Origin: Gongronella butleri
Lineage: Eukaryota > Mucoromycota > Mucoromycetes > Mucorales > Cunninghamellaceae
Length of the DNA: 64,000 nucleotides
Direction: 5' to 3'
Assembly (NCBI GenBank): GCA_025201375.1
Contig: JAIWZP010000062.1
Coordinates: 81,433 to 145,432, forward strand
The position numbers and the translations under genes are program-made. Below, one piece after another: positions 34,835 through 46,264 of the stretch. How positions within the stretch are numbered: position 1 is the stretch's first letter; each line of letters starts with the position of its first letter. The notes below the pieces were generated by a model, which worked only from the letters and a program-made list of their open reading frames with translations, searched no databases and was not told where the DNA came from.

Positions 34835-37440
34835 GGCCCAATGCTCAAGAGTCAAGACGGATCCGCCCGATTTCTTTCAAGCTCAAAAATGCCAAAACCG
34901 TCAGATTTACACTATGTTGCATTTATCTTGCCATCTCCTTGGCCGACCGCGTTCAAAAATAGCTGCATCGGGATCAACGCAAAATTTGCAACAAAAAAGC
35001 TTAAACCCCCAAAGCGCTACGACCACTTTTGAAAAATTCAGGGGTCACGCATTTCAGTCTCAGAAAATGCCAATTTTGAGGAAATTCGAACTCCGAGTGA
35101 TCAATGCATCCCAAACAGGTAACTCCGACAAATTGCCATTGACAGAAGACAAAATGGCAGGTCGCCCCAAGTTAAGAACAACACCCAAAGAAGAGTGACG
35201 CATGAACGCCGATCGACAGAGAAAAAGTGCCTACTTTGGTGCGAATTTTTTGCAAAAATTTAAGGTTTGGCACTTCCAAATTAAGGTGGTGAATTGCATG
35301 GAATTTTATATTTTTATTTTTTTATTTTGCATTTTTTTGCGCGCTGAGTAGTGGTGACCTGCAGGCTGGTGAAATGACCGATGCAAAAAATAAAACACTA
35401 GCTAGCGCATTGCAGGTTATTTCATTAGATGCTTTGTACCCCTGTTTGTTAGTAAAACTGCAATAAAAATTGGGGGTTGACTAGACCGTTGTCGAGAAAA
35501 TCGTGATCAAAATTTTGATGAAAAAGTGAATTTTCTCTGCGAGTTTTAGCCATCCACCGTAAAACTGCTGGTCTCATTCGAAAGAGATTTAACAGTTGCT
35601 TTCCACACGTTAAAAGCATCATACTGTAGGTCACCCTGTTCGTTGCAGAGTAAATCGATTTTGAAAATTATTGAAGTGTTTGATCGGTTTTTGCAAGTGT
35701 ACAAAGGTCATCCTCCGCCGTCGGATAAAAAAGAAAGACGGAAAAGAACTCCCTACTGCGTCTCTTGCGGACGGAACCAATTTCATCATGATTCAAGTAA
35801 ATAATGACAAGCAAGTACAAGATTTGCGAACAGCGTTTCGAAATTTTGGATTCATCTGCTGCATGACAGTAAGTCAAGTTAACCTTTGGCTTTCAATACA
35901 GTAATGTCGTCGTGCGTGTTGGAAAAAGAATCGCCAAAAGAGCCTGATGTAAATATTCACGGCAAACTAAACATGATGTTGTTGTGTGGTGTTTTAGACT
36001 ACAGTATTCTGAGAAGTTTTATGAAAAATCGCCAAAAAGTTGCATTTCTCGATAGCAGCAGCCTGGTACCGGTAGACCTTCGGTTTTATATTTTTATTTG
36101 AAACGTGAGGCACCAAAATTATTGCCTAATGACGAAATTTCTAATCGATTCTGTAACCATGACTTATGGTGGTCAATTTACAGTATCATACTGTATGAGA
36201 TTTGAAAACTCGTAAACGTCTGAGCACGGCTTAAGAACGGCTTGATTGATGACTTTGGTTTTTATTTTTTTCTTAAAATAGAGGGGCTACGGTAAATTCC
36301 TCTTCTGTGATAAAGTACTTTATTAGTGTGAGCTTTAGAGGTGATCGATGCACGATTTTACTGCGAAATATTTTTTTTCAAAATTCGCTTCTGGACGCTA
36401 CAGCCAAAATTTGAGCTATGTCAATTTTCTCGTCGACCCATTTAATCAACTATGGGGCTTTATTACTGTAATTTTTCTTGAGAGAGAGGGCGGTCAGATC
36501 CTCCATGTGGCAAAGTTTCGTGGCGCTGCGATGAGTCTTTGCCTCCTTATTGGTGGTAGAGGAATCCTTTTTCACAGTTTGGAAAAAAAAGTTGGTCAGA
36601 TCAAAATGCATCAAGAGGGTCCCCCGCTTCAAGAGGTGGTTCAGGCCCAAGCAGAAAAGTAAAATCTGTTTGGCAATCTGCACACTGGTGACCTGAGAGG
36701 CATGTCATTAGATGCCTTGGCCCCCTCTTTCTAAGCAAATCTGTCATAAAACCCGGGGATCAACTTGATGGAGCACGGGGAAACGGCACTTGAATTCAAA
36801 TTTTAAAAACTTGCATTTTTCATTCAGTTTTGGACTTACAGTAGTGAAATTGGATCCAACCGACGCGGGATCAAATTCTGCATTTTTTGTCACAGCTAAA
36901 TGCCGTGGCTTGACCAGCTTATTTCTAAGAAAAATTAGATTGAAATGTTTGTTCACACGTTGTAAGCCCTAAAGGTCACGCATCGACTTTGCCGAGCGGA
37001 AATAAAATGACCCGGAAACGCGTATCTTGCCGCACGTGCAAGTTTAGCCCGATCGAGGTACAATTTAGCGCGCTGCAGCCGAAAACGTGAACTTGTCGAT
37101 AATACGATATGATAAATGTCGATTTTCTCGTCAACAGCCCGATCGACGCGCGGATTTCACGTTGGTTCTGGAAAGAGAGAGGCCAAATTATGTAAATGAA
37201 AAGTTTATTTTCAAGAAACAGCAGCCATGCTTTTGGCGAAAAATGCGATTTTCCTGCGCTTTGATGATGTCATTACGATTTTTGATGAAGTCGCCGTCCC
37301 TAAGCGGAGGTGAAATGATAGTCGAGCTTGTCTCTGTGCAGCAATGCAAGCCTCATCCCAATCAAGGTGCACTTTGGTGCGCTACGTATTGTAGGTGTCA
37401 GACTTGTCAAACGACATAAAGATCAATTTTTCGAGAACCG
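34835..37440 (+). repeat. Dispersed non-coding repeat, copy B
   Basis: Colinear with copy A (905-3430) over its whole length, same orientation, with frequent indels. The best-preserved part is about 34975-35050. Its right part (about 36950-37170) also aligns with copies A and D around the element TCGATTTTCTCGTCAACAG. CATACTGTA words are added in several places (35624, 36003, 36179). It ends just upstream of the F-box gene. A reading frame at 36348-36662 lies wholly in the repeat and is not kept in copy A. Confidence 0.75.
36179..36195. repeat. Short CATACTGTA palindrome
   Basis: TACAGTAT, one base (C), then ATACTGTA form an exact inverted repeat. It lies in a position inside copy B where copy A has no equivalent palindrome. 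Confidence 0.8.
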
Positions 37441-37624
37441 CAACGTGTATTTTTTTTTGTGAGCACATGTGCGACCTGTCAGTACTCTGATCAAGTTTCA
37501 CATCAGGCACGCGCATTTTCAAACTCCTCGCCATCACCCACCGTGTCATTTTCTGTGTCCGTCGCCCTTTTTCCTTCTGTTTCTCACTTTTTTGTCTTTT
37601 TTTTTTTTTTGTACTTCCAGAAGA

Positions 37625-39388
37625 ATGCTTCCCTCCGAGATCTGGTCCTATCATGTCTGCCTTTATCTAAGCAGGTCCAGCTTGCTCCAGCTGACTCGTG
37701 TCAATAAGGCGATCGGAAGTGCCGCGACGCGCGCTCTGTATGAAAACGTGCATCTCTACGAGGAAGAACAGAATGCACTCCTTTTGCGCACTCTTAAGCA
37801 ACGACGTGGAAGCGAGCTTGGTGCATTAATACGTGCTTTGTATGCTTACTTTCCTGAGAAGGCAGAAAATCTTCGACAAATGGCGCAAGAATACATGCCG
37901 AATTTGTGCGTTTTGGACTACGCGTTTTACCAACGTGTCAAATTCGGGTACACTTGGCACTCACTTTGCTGCACGCTTCCGGACCCACTATCCAAACGCC
38001 TGACGACTTTGGCCTGCACGGCGGACGAATTTGCATCATTGGACAATCAATGCTTTACGACTTTGGAGAGACTTTTGTTGGAAGGCGATGCTACGGACTT
38101 GTACGCGGTGATTGCGCGCGTCGCGCCTAATCTTGCCAAGCTGGAATTGATCGATCGCCAAGACCAAGGCCCTCCTCGCGACATCTCTGGCAACTTGCTT
38201 GTCAAGGCGCCATTGGTTACTGTCCGCCATCTTGGGCTGGAAATTTTCACGTTTAGTCAAAATTGGAGCGACTTTATTCACGCTATGTTTTGCAACCTGC
38301 AGTCGCTTGCTTTGACGACCATTGCCTTGAACGACGATGATGCACAACAGCGCCAACTGATTGATCTCCATACAACCAAGCTGGAGCATCTCCGTCTGAC
38401 GACATGCGAGACCTGGGAAACTGGCAGCACTGGCGACTTTTGTGCCACGAGTGGCGTCTTTGATCAGACACGTGATCCATCCGCTGCGGCGAGCCGCGCC
38501 GACGGGATTCGGCGCTTGGATTGGCTGCTGCGCAGCAGTTTTCCCTACGAAATTGTGCCCGAGGATGTCCTCTCCGACGCGTTTTACACGGTGCCGCTTG
38601 CTCTTGGCGATCAACTCGTTGAATTGGCGGTCAGTGTCAAAGCCAATGCGCTTTTTCTTTGCTGGCTCGGCATGTGCAATTGTCAAAAGTGCCGCCGCGA
38701 CTACCAAGCACCGCAGCCTCTTCTCAAGACTCTCCGTATCTTCACGCATGAGATGTTGACGACCACAGAATTTGCAACCTCAGGCGACAAGGTGGTTAAA
38801 ATCAGTCCGCCACGCGTGGCCGCTCGTTTTCCTCAGCTGGAGCACTTGGAACTTTACTACAGCGGGATTCGGATCATGCCCATGGACCCAGGCAAGGATG
38901 ACGATATCTTGTTTCCGCGTCTCCGCACGCTCGTGCTCGCCAACAAGGTGCAATTGGCCTCGAACACGGTTTTGCGCGACATGCTGGTGCGCAGTCCGGC
39001 GATCATGAATTTGGTGCTGCTTGACGTCTACACGTACTTTGCTTCTCGCCCTCGGACCCCGATTATCATCAATCTTGGCAATCGTTGCCTTGGCCGCGTC
39101 CTTGCAGGCATGCAATATGGTTTCTCTGATGCTGAATACGTTGATCCACATTTTCTGATGGATTTCAGAGTCAGAACACCTCTCATGAAGACACGAGATA
39201 GTGTGAGTTTGTACGGTGCGGAAGCAGCAAAAGTGTATTATCTCACTTGTCGTGATCTTCAAGCGTACACATTGTCGAAAAGCACGTTTACCAGAGATAG
39301 CAATTGCAATCCCGCCACCCTCTGTGAATATTTCGATGCTGAGCGCACGGCCTTGTTCAACCTTGATTTCATTCAAGTCACAAAATAA
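37625..39388 (+). CDS. F-box-like protein
   Basis: A single exon of 587 residues. The N-terminus MLPSEIWSYHVCLYLSRSSL then LLQLTRVNKAIGSAA is an F-box-like helix trio, which would dock on Skp1 of an SCF ubiquitin ligase. The rest is a long leucine-containing region with irregular LRR-like spacing (for example TTLERLLLEGDATD, LAKLELIDRQ, LEHLRLTTCETW, LEHLELYYSG, RLRTLVLANK) that would bind the substrate. A compact C-N-C-Q-K-C motif lies at 351-356. The ATG at 37625 was chosen because the domain begins there; TACTTCCAG directly before it looks like the acceptor of a leader intron, and the frame stays open to an ATG at 37469. The target is unknown. It converges with the TRK gene. Confidence 0.75.
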   Translation: MLPSEIWSYHVCLYLSRSSLLQLTRVNKAIGSAATRALYENVHLYEEEQNALLLRTLKQRRGSELGALIRALYAYFPEKAENLRQMAQEYMPNLCVLDYAFYQRVKFGYTWHSLCCTLPDPLSKRLTTLACTADEFASLDNQCFTTLERLLLEGDATDLYAVIARVAPNLAKLELIDRQDQGPPRDISGNLLVKAPLVTVRHLGLEIFTFSQNWSDFIHAMFCNLQSLALTTIALNDDDAQQRQLIDLHTTKLEHLRLTTCETWETGSTGDFCATSGVFDQTRDPSAAASRADGIRRLDWLLRSSFPYEIVPEDVLSDAFYTVPLALGDQLVELAVSVKANALFLCWLGMCNCQKCRRDYQAPQPLLKTLRIFTHEMLTTTEFATSGDKVVKISPPRVAARFPQLEHLELYYSGIRIMPMDPGKDDDILFPRLRTLVLANKVQLASNTVLRDMLVRSPAIMNLVLLDVYTYFASRPRTPIIINLGNRCLGRVLAGMQYGFSDAEYVDPHFLMDFRVRTPLMKTRDSVSLYGAEAAKVYYLTCRDLQAYTLSKSTFTRDSNCNPATLCEYFDAERTALFNLDFIQVTK

Positions 39389-39804
39389 AACGCATGGTGC
39401 ATTGTCAATAACAAAAATATTCTGTTTTTCACGCTTTTGCCAAGTTTCAAGAGACCTTTTTTTTTTTTTTCTTTGCGCAGCTTAATTCATGCTTTGCGGC
39501 CGTCACTTGTACATTGTCACTCGAAAACAAAACAATTGGGCGTAAGCACGCGACAAAAAAGACATTCCCCTAATCAAAATATAAAAGTCGGTACATTTTA
39601 TGTACAAAGCACTGGATTTATTGGCGTGGTGGCCAAAAGTAAACAACAAGGATTATAAAAAAAGGCCAAAAAAAAAAAAAGAAAGAAAGAAAAGAAAAGT
39701 CTAGAGGAAAGCACAAAATAGATACATGGAAAGGATTGCGTGAAGCAAAATACAAAAAAATGATGGAAAAAGATGAAAATGACGCAATACAAAGATGGAA
39801 CGAC

Positions 39805-42569
39805 TCAGCGGTATACATGGATATTGGCTTGGCTTTGGCTAGCGATGCTGCGAGCCGTAGTGATGCCCGTGATGTTGGATGGGGAGCGGTGCAGGCGCTG
39901 CAATTGCTGTTCTTGGGCGTCTGATTGCTCGAGCTGTTCCGATGGCAGCAAGACGGCGCGGTCGATGGCTGCAGGCAGCCCGCGATGGCGGCCGCGGAAC
40001 ATCAAAATGATGAGCACCAGTTTGCTTGCCGTGCAATATTGCGCGCTTTGCGATGTGGGCGTGTTTGGAAAGCCTAGAGAGAAAAAAGGATGCCCATGAG
40101 TCGCCATGTTTTCACCTTTTTTATTATTTCTACTCTCTCGCCCGTGTCTCTTTTGTGGCATTGGACCCTTACCTAGACTACCTCCAACATTGCCAAAAGC
40201 GCTGCAGACCTCAAAGATGACACTTGCCATGGTGATGGGCGATGGGGAGATGATGGCGCGGGCTTCGAGGGCACAGATGCAAAAGACGCCGACAATGACC
40301 CAGGCAATGTCGTTTGTGATTTGGCGCTGGATCTGGGTCATCATGAAGAAATCGGGGCCCTTTAAAATCGTTTTTGATGCGGTGACAACGCTGTTGATGG
40401 TCCGATGACGGCGCAGACGCGTGCCATTGAACTCAGTGCCCACCGACGCGTCATCCTCTTCAAAGTAGTTTGTGTCCGAGCGATACATCCCGAGCGAGCG
40501 TTCCTAAAAGGGTGGCATGAGCAACTCAAACGCGACATTTTCTCTTTTTTTTCTTTTTTTTCTTTTTTTTTCACCTACCTGATAGACATTGCTGTTGCGC
40601 ATGGTGATGGCCACGGGGTATACTGAAATGTACATCTAGGGGCCGAGAAAACAAGATAAAATGAGCATTTGGCGATGAATCAAGGAGAGAAAGAGCGTGT
40701 GATCTTACCGCGACAATGTACACCAAGATGGTGGCTGGATTCAGGGCCATCAGATTAGTGACAGCAAAGCCGGCTAATATACAAAAAAAAGGGGAGAGGG
40801 TGAGAAAACACAAATAAAAAAATAAGAGGTCAGGAGGGGAAAATTGAATAAGGGAGGAATTCGATCGATTCTTTTCTAATTTTGGCGTTACCATTGCGAG
40901 TGACGATGCCTTGGAAGAGGCCGTCTAGGACTTGGGAGGCGATGGGAACGCCGTCATTGACGGGAAGCCAATAATTTGTGGCGACGTAAACGACAAGCTC
41001 TGTAATGTTGATGGCGAGCAAGCTGGCAAGGAGCCACCATGTTTGCCTTGCACCAAAAAGTGTGGTATAACATCTTCTTGGGTGACTGAGGAGGTATTGC
41101 AGGGTTTCGCGGTGCATTTCAAAGGAGCGTGGCGTGAGTTTGTACATGATCCAAAACAAGAAGCGCAGGCAGATGGGGTAGGCTGTGTTGCCTGCAAGAA
41201 CGAGGAAGCCCAGCAGGAGCAAAGGGAATGCACAATTCTGGAAGGGGACCATGGATGCGTCCAAATGGGTGAGGCCCAGATTGTCGAAGGCGGAAAGAGT
41301 GACAAAGAGGGACATGTACCAGGGATTGATGGGCTGTGCATTGGCGGTGGCAAGCACATCCTGGGCATACGATGACACGGCGACGTAAATGCGGAAAATG
41401 ACGCCGGTGCCAACGGTCATGAATAAGAAATAACACGGAATGACCTTTGAAAGCAGATCCAATGCCCTGTACTCTGCGCCACCCACGCGATATCGCTGTT
41501 CGCGCGTCAATTCGTTCTGATCAAAAGCGAGCGAGATAATATCGGCGGCATTGAGCTTGTCCATGTCCTGAAACGACATATTATCGACGACCGACGCGGC
41601 ATCACTGCTGCCGATCGGTTGCTGGAGCCTGCGGATTGCGTCAAATTGCGTGCGCAAGCGCTTTCGCTGCTGGTCGACATTGTCGGCAAACATAATGTTA
41701 TTGTTGCTGTTGATGTTGCTATTGTTGGGCATCGAAGGATCGGCATTGGCGTCAGCTGGAAACGGGGTCAAGATGCGTGCGGTCATGGGGCTGGCCGGCA
41801 TGGATGCTGCTGGATCTTGTTGGTGAAGGAGGTGGTGGTGGGGCATGGATGGCATGGATTGGCGCCGAGCCGTATGCAGGGGCGGCCGACGCAAGCCAAG
41901 ATCCGCTTCGGGCAGTGCGGCGGTCGGCGAAGCCACTTTTTCGGGATCCATTGCCCTGTCGCGCTCCTTTTGCTCTTCCTCCTTTTGTTTCTTGTAAAAC
42001 ATGGCAATGACATCGGACGCGACGCGCGGCTGAAAGTAGTCTGACGCGCTCGGAGTGCCAATTTGATCGCCCTGCTCCATCAGGTGTGGGTCGAGATTCA
42101 GATTGAGCGTTTCCAAGGGCGGGACGGACTTTTCAGATAAAAACGATCGTCTGCTGCCAAATCTAGAGCGGCGCAAGTGGCTGTGGTGGGGATTGTTGTG
42201 CGCATGCTGTTCGCGGAGCTTGCGCGCCTTGTTGAATTGGATCACCTCCTTGAAGCGCTTGGAGAAATAGTGTTTGCGCACCAGGACGACTGCCATGGAC
42301 ATGAGGATATGCGAGCCAAAGACGGATGCAAAATATAAAACTGCGATTTGATAGTTCGACATGTTTGACAGCGCAATGGTGTTGATCCCCGTGTTTGTGA
42401 CGGCTGTGGTTGACATGAATAGAGCATCCACGAATGCCCAATTGGTGCCTGGCTGGAAATAAAACGCGGCGGCGAAGAAAAAGCCAATGAACAGGATATA
42501 CAAATAGTGCAACTCGAGGTAATGGAGGTTTTTCGCCGCCCAGCGACGAATTGGAGCCATACAAGTCAT
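39805..42569 (-). CDS. TRK-family potassium transporter
   Basis: Five exons on the minus strand: 42569-40892, 40773-40709, 40635-40579, 40503-40173 and 40073-39805, giving 799 residues. TRK proteins mediate high-affinity potassium uptake at the plasma membrane. All four membrane-pore-membrane units can be followed: pore 1 with TTAVTNTGINTIALSN, pore 2 with SAFDNLGLTHLDASM, pore 3 with GIVTRNAGFAVTNL (built only after splicing exon 1 to exon 2) and pore 4 with EVCSAFGNVGGSLGFPN (exon 4 to exon 5). A long hydrophilic loop of about 270 residues, rich in His, Gln and Asn, separates the first and second units, as in fungal Trk1. The start ATG at 42569 (MTCMAPIRRW) is preferred; ATG 42560 is three codons further in and also fits. 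The 42570-43198 gap upstream holds only A/G-rich sequence. Confidence 0.93.
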
Positions 42570-43198
42570 GGCAAAAAGGGGGAGGAGGAGGAGGCGAGGG
42601 AGGCGAGAAAGAAAAAAAAAAAGAGAGAAAAAAAGAGAACACGAAAAAAAAGGAAAAAAAAGGTCGTGGGGGTGCAATTATCCAAATCCAGATGGCCCCG
42701 CTTTTTTTTTTTGTCTTTCAAAACCAACCAATCACCCCAATCATGGGCTGGGCCAAGCGAGTTATTTTTTTCTGGTGAAATCTTTGTTTATGACCAAACT
42801 TGTACAAAATGCCTCAAATTGACATCATCCTCATCTCCAGAAAAATATAAAACAAAAAAAAAAACATCAAAATACAAAAAAAGAGGTTTATTCACGAGGG
42901 ATTTGGGGTGGGGGGTATCTTCAATGGCAAGAGAGGCAAAAAGAAATGAAAGGCGTCAATGTACAAGAAAAAAAAAAAGGAGGGTCTAGATTCAGGGGGG
43001 GAGGGCGTGCAAGAGTCTCCAGGGGACAGGTATTGAAAAAAAAAAGCGCAGAAGTGGAGGACCCATTGGCAACAGCAAAAAGGGGGGAGAGGGGTCCATG
43101 GAGTGAGGGAGGACAAACAAATCAGGGGCGATGAGAAGAAAATAAATAAAAGGGAAAAAGAGGGGGGGGGAGATGGAAAGCAACCAAAAAAAAAATCG

Positions 43199-45328
43199 TC
43201 ATTGCGCGAGCCATTGTTGAACCTTGTCGTACAGGGCCGGCTCCAAGGCGACGTCATGTTGCTGACACTGGTTGTACACACGTTTCAGATTGATGTTGTC
43301 TTTTGCCTGGCCATAACAAACGAGCATGGCGTGCAATGCCTTTTTATCATGTCCCAAGTTGTGGAAAAGGGCTTCACACAGCTGCTTGTTGCCTTTGAGT
43401 GCGGCATGGTCGAGGACATCGTGTGTAGCAGGGACGAGACGTGCCTGACCATGTGCTTTGATGGCGCGATCCAATGCGTCGGCTGCTTTGTCCAGATGGC
43501 CCATTTGCAAAAGAGCACGGACCCACAAGGAGGCTGTGGATGCGTGGCTAGTAACCGGATCCACCTGCATCTTGTCCAGGCACGCATGCAGCAACGCGAT
43601 CTGCTTCGGCTGCTGCTGGGTGGCCAGGCCGGCAATCAGGGTGTTTGTCATGATCCGTTCCGTATCCAAAAGCACGTTCTTTTCCTTTTTCGGCGCGTCG
43701 TGCCGCGCAGCGACCCATTGATCTAAAATTTGGGTAGCGACGTCCCATTGGTGCATGGCGAGCGCTTGCTGGACCATGGAGCACTGTACAAAGAGAAGTG
43801 CGCGTGCGTTGGAAGGCGATGATGGGAACGTGAGGATTTTTTCGTACAATTGGGTGGCATCGTTGAATTGGCGTTGGTCGACATGAGCGCGGATGACGAG
43901 GGCGTACAAGGAGAGCGGCAATGGCCGTCCGGTCTCGTCGTGGACGGATTGGAGCAATTGACGCGACAGATCGAGGTGGCCGCGCTGAATGGTTGCTCGC
44001 AGCAAAGCCGACGACGCGCGAACATTGCAATGACCATTGGCAACCAAATCGTAATACATGGCAAGCGAAGAAAGCAAATGCTGCTTTTCGGCGCCGTGGA
44101 TGATGGCGTCATCAAAGATGGGCAGCATTTTGGACCCAATGGGCAAATCGTGTTGTCGCAAATCCCAATACACCTGGTCCACGGCCTCCATGGCGCCCTT
44201 TTCCATGTAATTGGCCAACACGGGTGGCAGCCAGTCGTCCCAATGGCTGTCTTCGTCCGCATGATGTGTTTGCGACACGAGCCACGCCTGCCAGAGGCGC
44301 TGCATGACGCCAATCTCCTTTTCGGGCGCGTGATGCGTGTATGCGTCGAGCAAAGCGGCATACACGTGGTGACTGGGGGTCGATCCGCTGGCAATCATGG
44401 TTTCCAGTGTGGCAATGGCACGATCGAGATGAATGGGCGCGTTTTTCGGCGTTCGACGCGCATGATTGGTACAAAAGCTGCCGTCGAGCATGACGCGTCT
44501 GCCGAGGTACGCGCCGAGCATCATGTGATAGGCGTCATTGGTGGGTATGGCGATGAAATCAAGCAATTGCTCGGCATGAGATAGATTTCCGCGGCGCAAA
44601 CATCCATAGAGCGCGAGATGCCACGTTTCGTTTGCAATGGGCGCATTGGCATGTGTGGCGAGGGTCATGGTGGCAACAATGGCGTCGGGGCGGCCGGCGG
44701 CGGTCATGGCCCGCAGCATTTTCGCCATTTTCGCGTCAATTCGCTTGAAATGCCGTTTTTCTTCTGCGCGCAGGAATCCGTGGATGAGGGGTGTGATGCT
44801 CGCGTGCAACTGGGGCGGTGCATGCGTGTGGTACACAAGGCCGAGGATCAATTGCACGTAAATCTGCGGCGACGGCGCAACGCCATGTTTAATCATGGCA
44901 TCCAGCAGTCGGCGCGCCTGCTGTTGCTTTTCTGCCACATTGAACTCCTTGGCAAGCGCGCGGAACAGGTGGACAAAGCCGTACGACGAAGGTGGCGGCT
45001 GGCCACTCTGCAGGGCGGCCCAAACAAGCTGCTGGGCATCATCGACAAGACCCTCGGCGCAATAGTCACGAATCGCACTATCAAGGGCTCTTGTGGACGT
45101 GGACGTAGGGACGGCATGCATTGCTGGCTGCCGACACGGTTGTTCTTGCGGCTGCTGTGGCTGTTGTTCTTGCTGCTGCCTTGGAGTGTGGTGAATCCGG
45201 CTCGTGGGCACCGCGCACAATGGTTGCACCTGTCGAGCCGCAAGCGACATGGATCTGCCCACCCAGACGAGGTGCCTGCGTGCCCACAGCTGCCGTCCGA
45301 GCGACGATCCACCAAACGAGACTGACAT
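43199..45328 (-). CDS. Pentatricopeptide-repeat protein, probably mitochondrial
   Basis: One exon of 709 residues from the ATG at 45328. The start (MSVSFGGSSLGRQLWARRHL) is rich in Arg, Ser and Leu with no acidic residue for more than 45 positions, as expected of a mitochondrial targeting sequence. A Gln-rich linker follows. From about residue 80 on there are helical-hairpin units about 35 residues apart (for example LDMIKHGVAPS-type ends, YHMMLGAYLGRR, VYAALLDAYTHH, LYALVIRAHVDQRQFNDAT, LWVRALLQMGHLDKAADAL), which fit PPR repeats that bind organelle RNA. The RNA target is unknown. The frame is open up to 45379, but the extra N-terminus would spoil the targeting profile. It is divergent from the PP2A gene. 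Confidence 0.8.
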   Translation of the reverse strand: MSVSFGGSSLGRQLWARRHLVWVGRSMSLAARQVQPLCAVPTSRIHHTPRQQQEQQPQQPQEQPCRQPAMHAVPTSTSTRALDSAIRDYCAEGLVDDAQQLVWAALQSGQPPPSSYGFVHLFRALAKEFNVAEKQQQARRLLDAMIKHGVAPSPQIYVQLILGLVYHTHAPPQLHASITPLIHGFLRAEEKRHFKRIDAKMAKMLRAMTAAGRPDAIVATMTLATHANAPIANETWHLALYGCLRRGNLSHAEQLLDFIAIPTNDAYHMMLGAYLGRRVMLDGSFCTNHARRTPKNAPIHLDRAIATLETMIASGSTPSHHVYAALLDAYTHHAPEKEIGVMQRLWQAWLVSQTHHADEDSHWDDWLPPVLANYMEKGAMEAVDQVYWDLRQHDLPIGSKMLPIFDDAIIHGAEKQHLLSSLAMYYDLVANGHCNVRASSALLRATIQRGHLDLSRQLLQSVHDETGRPLPLSLYALVIRAHVDQRQFNDATQLYEKILTFPSSPSNARALLFVQCSMVQQALAMHQWDVATQILDQWVAARHDAPKKEKNVLLDTERIMTNTLIAGLATQQQPKQIALLHACLDKMQVDPVTSHASTASLWVRALLQMGHLDKAADALDRAIKAHGQARLVPATHDVLDHAALKGNKQLCEALFHNLGHDKKALHAMLVCYGQAKDNINLKRVYNQCQQHDVALEPALYDKVQQWLAQ

Positions 45329-46264
45329 GAAAGGGAAAAAAAAAGGGCGGCACGGCGAACACTTGCAAAAAAAGAACAATAAAGAAACACGGAAAAGATC
45401 AAGGGTGCAAGCGTGACAAGGAACCGGGATCCGCGCAATCAGTCAATAGAATGGTCGTCTGTTGCAAATAAAAAGGGACGGGGGCAATCAAGCAAGAAAA
45501 GAAACAAAGAAAAAAAGCAAGAGAAAAAAAATGAGGGACCAAAAAAAAAAAAAAAAAAGGCTGTGACCACCCTTTTCTGATTTCAAACTCCGCTGCTCAT
45601 GCGTTTGCCCTTGGTCTGTGACGACGTGAACTTTGGGCTCTTTACATGATGATTGATCAAGGCGTGGGCTATATTTCCTTGCCGAATACCCATTTTAGTT
45701 GGATAATTGCGCCGCAAAAGAGCCGCTTTGCTTGATTTTTTCGAATTTTCTCGTGTCGCTGCTTGCTTCAAGCATGGAGGAACCTGACCCGGGGAGGCAA
45801 AAAGCTTATTTAATCACGATCCAACTAGATAAAAAGCAAAAAGGCGCGTTTTCACCGACAAAGCACGTGGCTCACGGGCAGACGCGCCTTGCTGATGGGT
45901 CATGAATACGCAAGACAATGAGGCCCACGGAGCACGCGTCAGCAAAGATGGAAAACAAAGAAATGAAGCGGCGTACCTGGCATTTTGATCAAATGACATC
46001 ATGGGATTGACACGCAAAAGTAGGCCGAGACAGGCTGGAAAAAAAATACGGATCCCATGGCCCTGCGTGTGCGACAGGCGAGTTTTTCCGCCCGCGCAAG
46101 GGCGGGGTGCCAAAACGGCGAGACAGGCCTCAACAAAGAAAATTTTAGAGCCTTGGTGCTTTTTTTTTTTTTTTCCTCTTTCTTTTTTTTTCCACCTTGT
46201 TGTTTTCCTTTCCTCTGTTCATCTTTTGCTTTTTCTTTTCGACCCACGTGGCTCCCAGGAAAAA
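45329..46264. promoter_or_regulatory. Divergent intergenic region, PPR/PP2A
   Basis: This is the spacer between two opposite gene starts. It holds an A-rich tract at about 45480-45560 on the PPR side and a T/C-rich leader at about 46160-46240 directly before the PP2A start. No open frame with a recognisable domain was found. Confidence 0.45.

Noticed and set aside
36348..36662. A 104-codon frame inside repeat copy B
   Set aside because: The frame is not preserved in the colinear part of copy A, so it is not under coding constraint.
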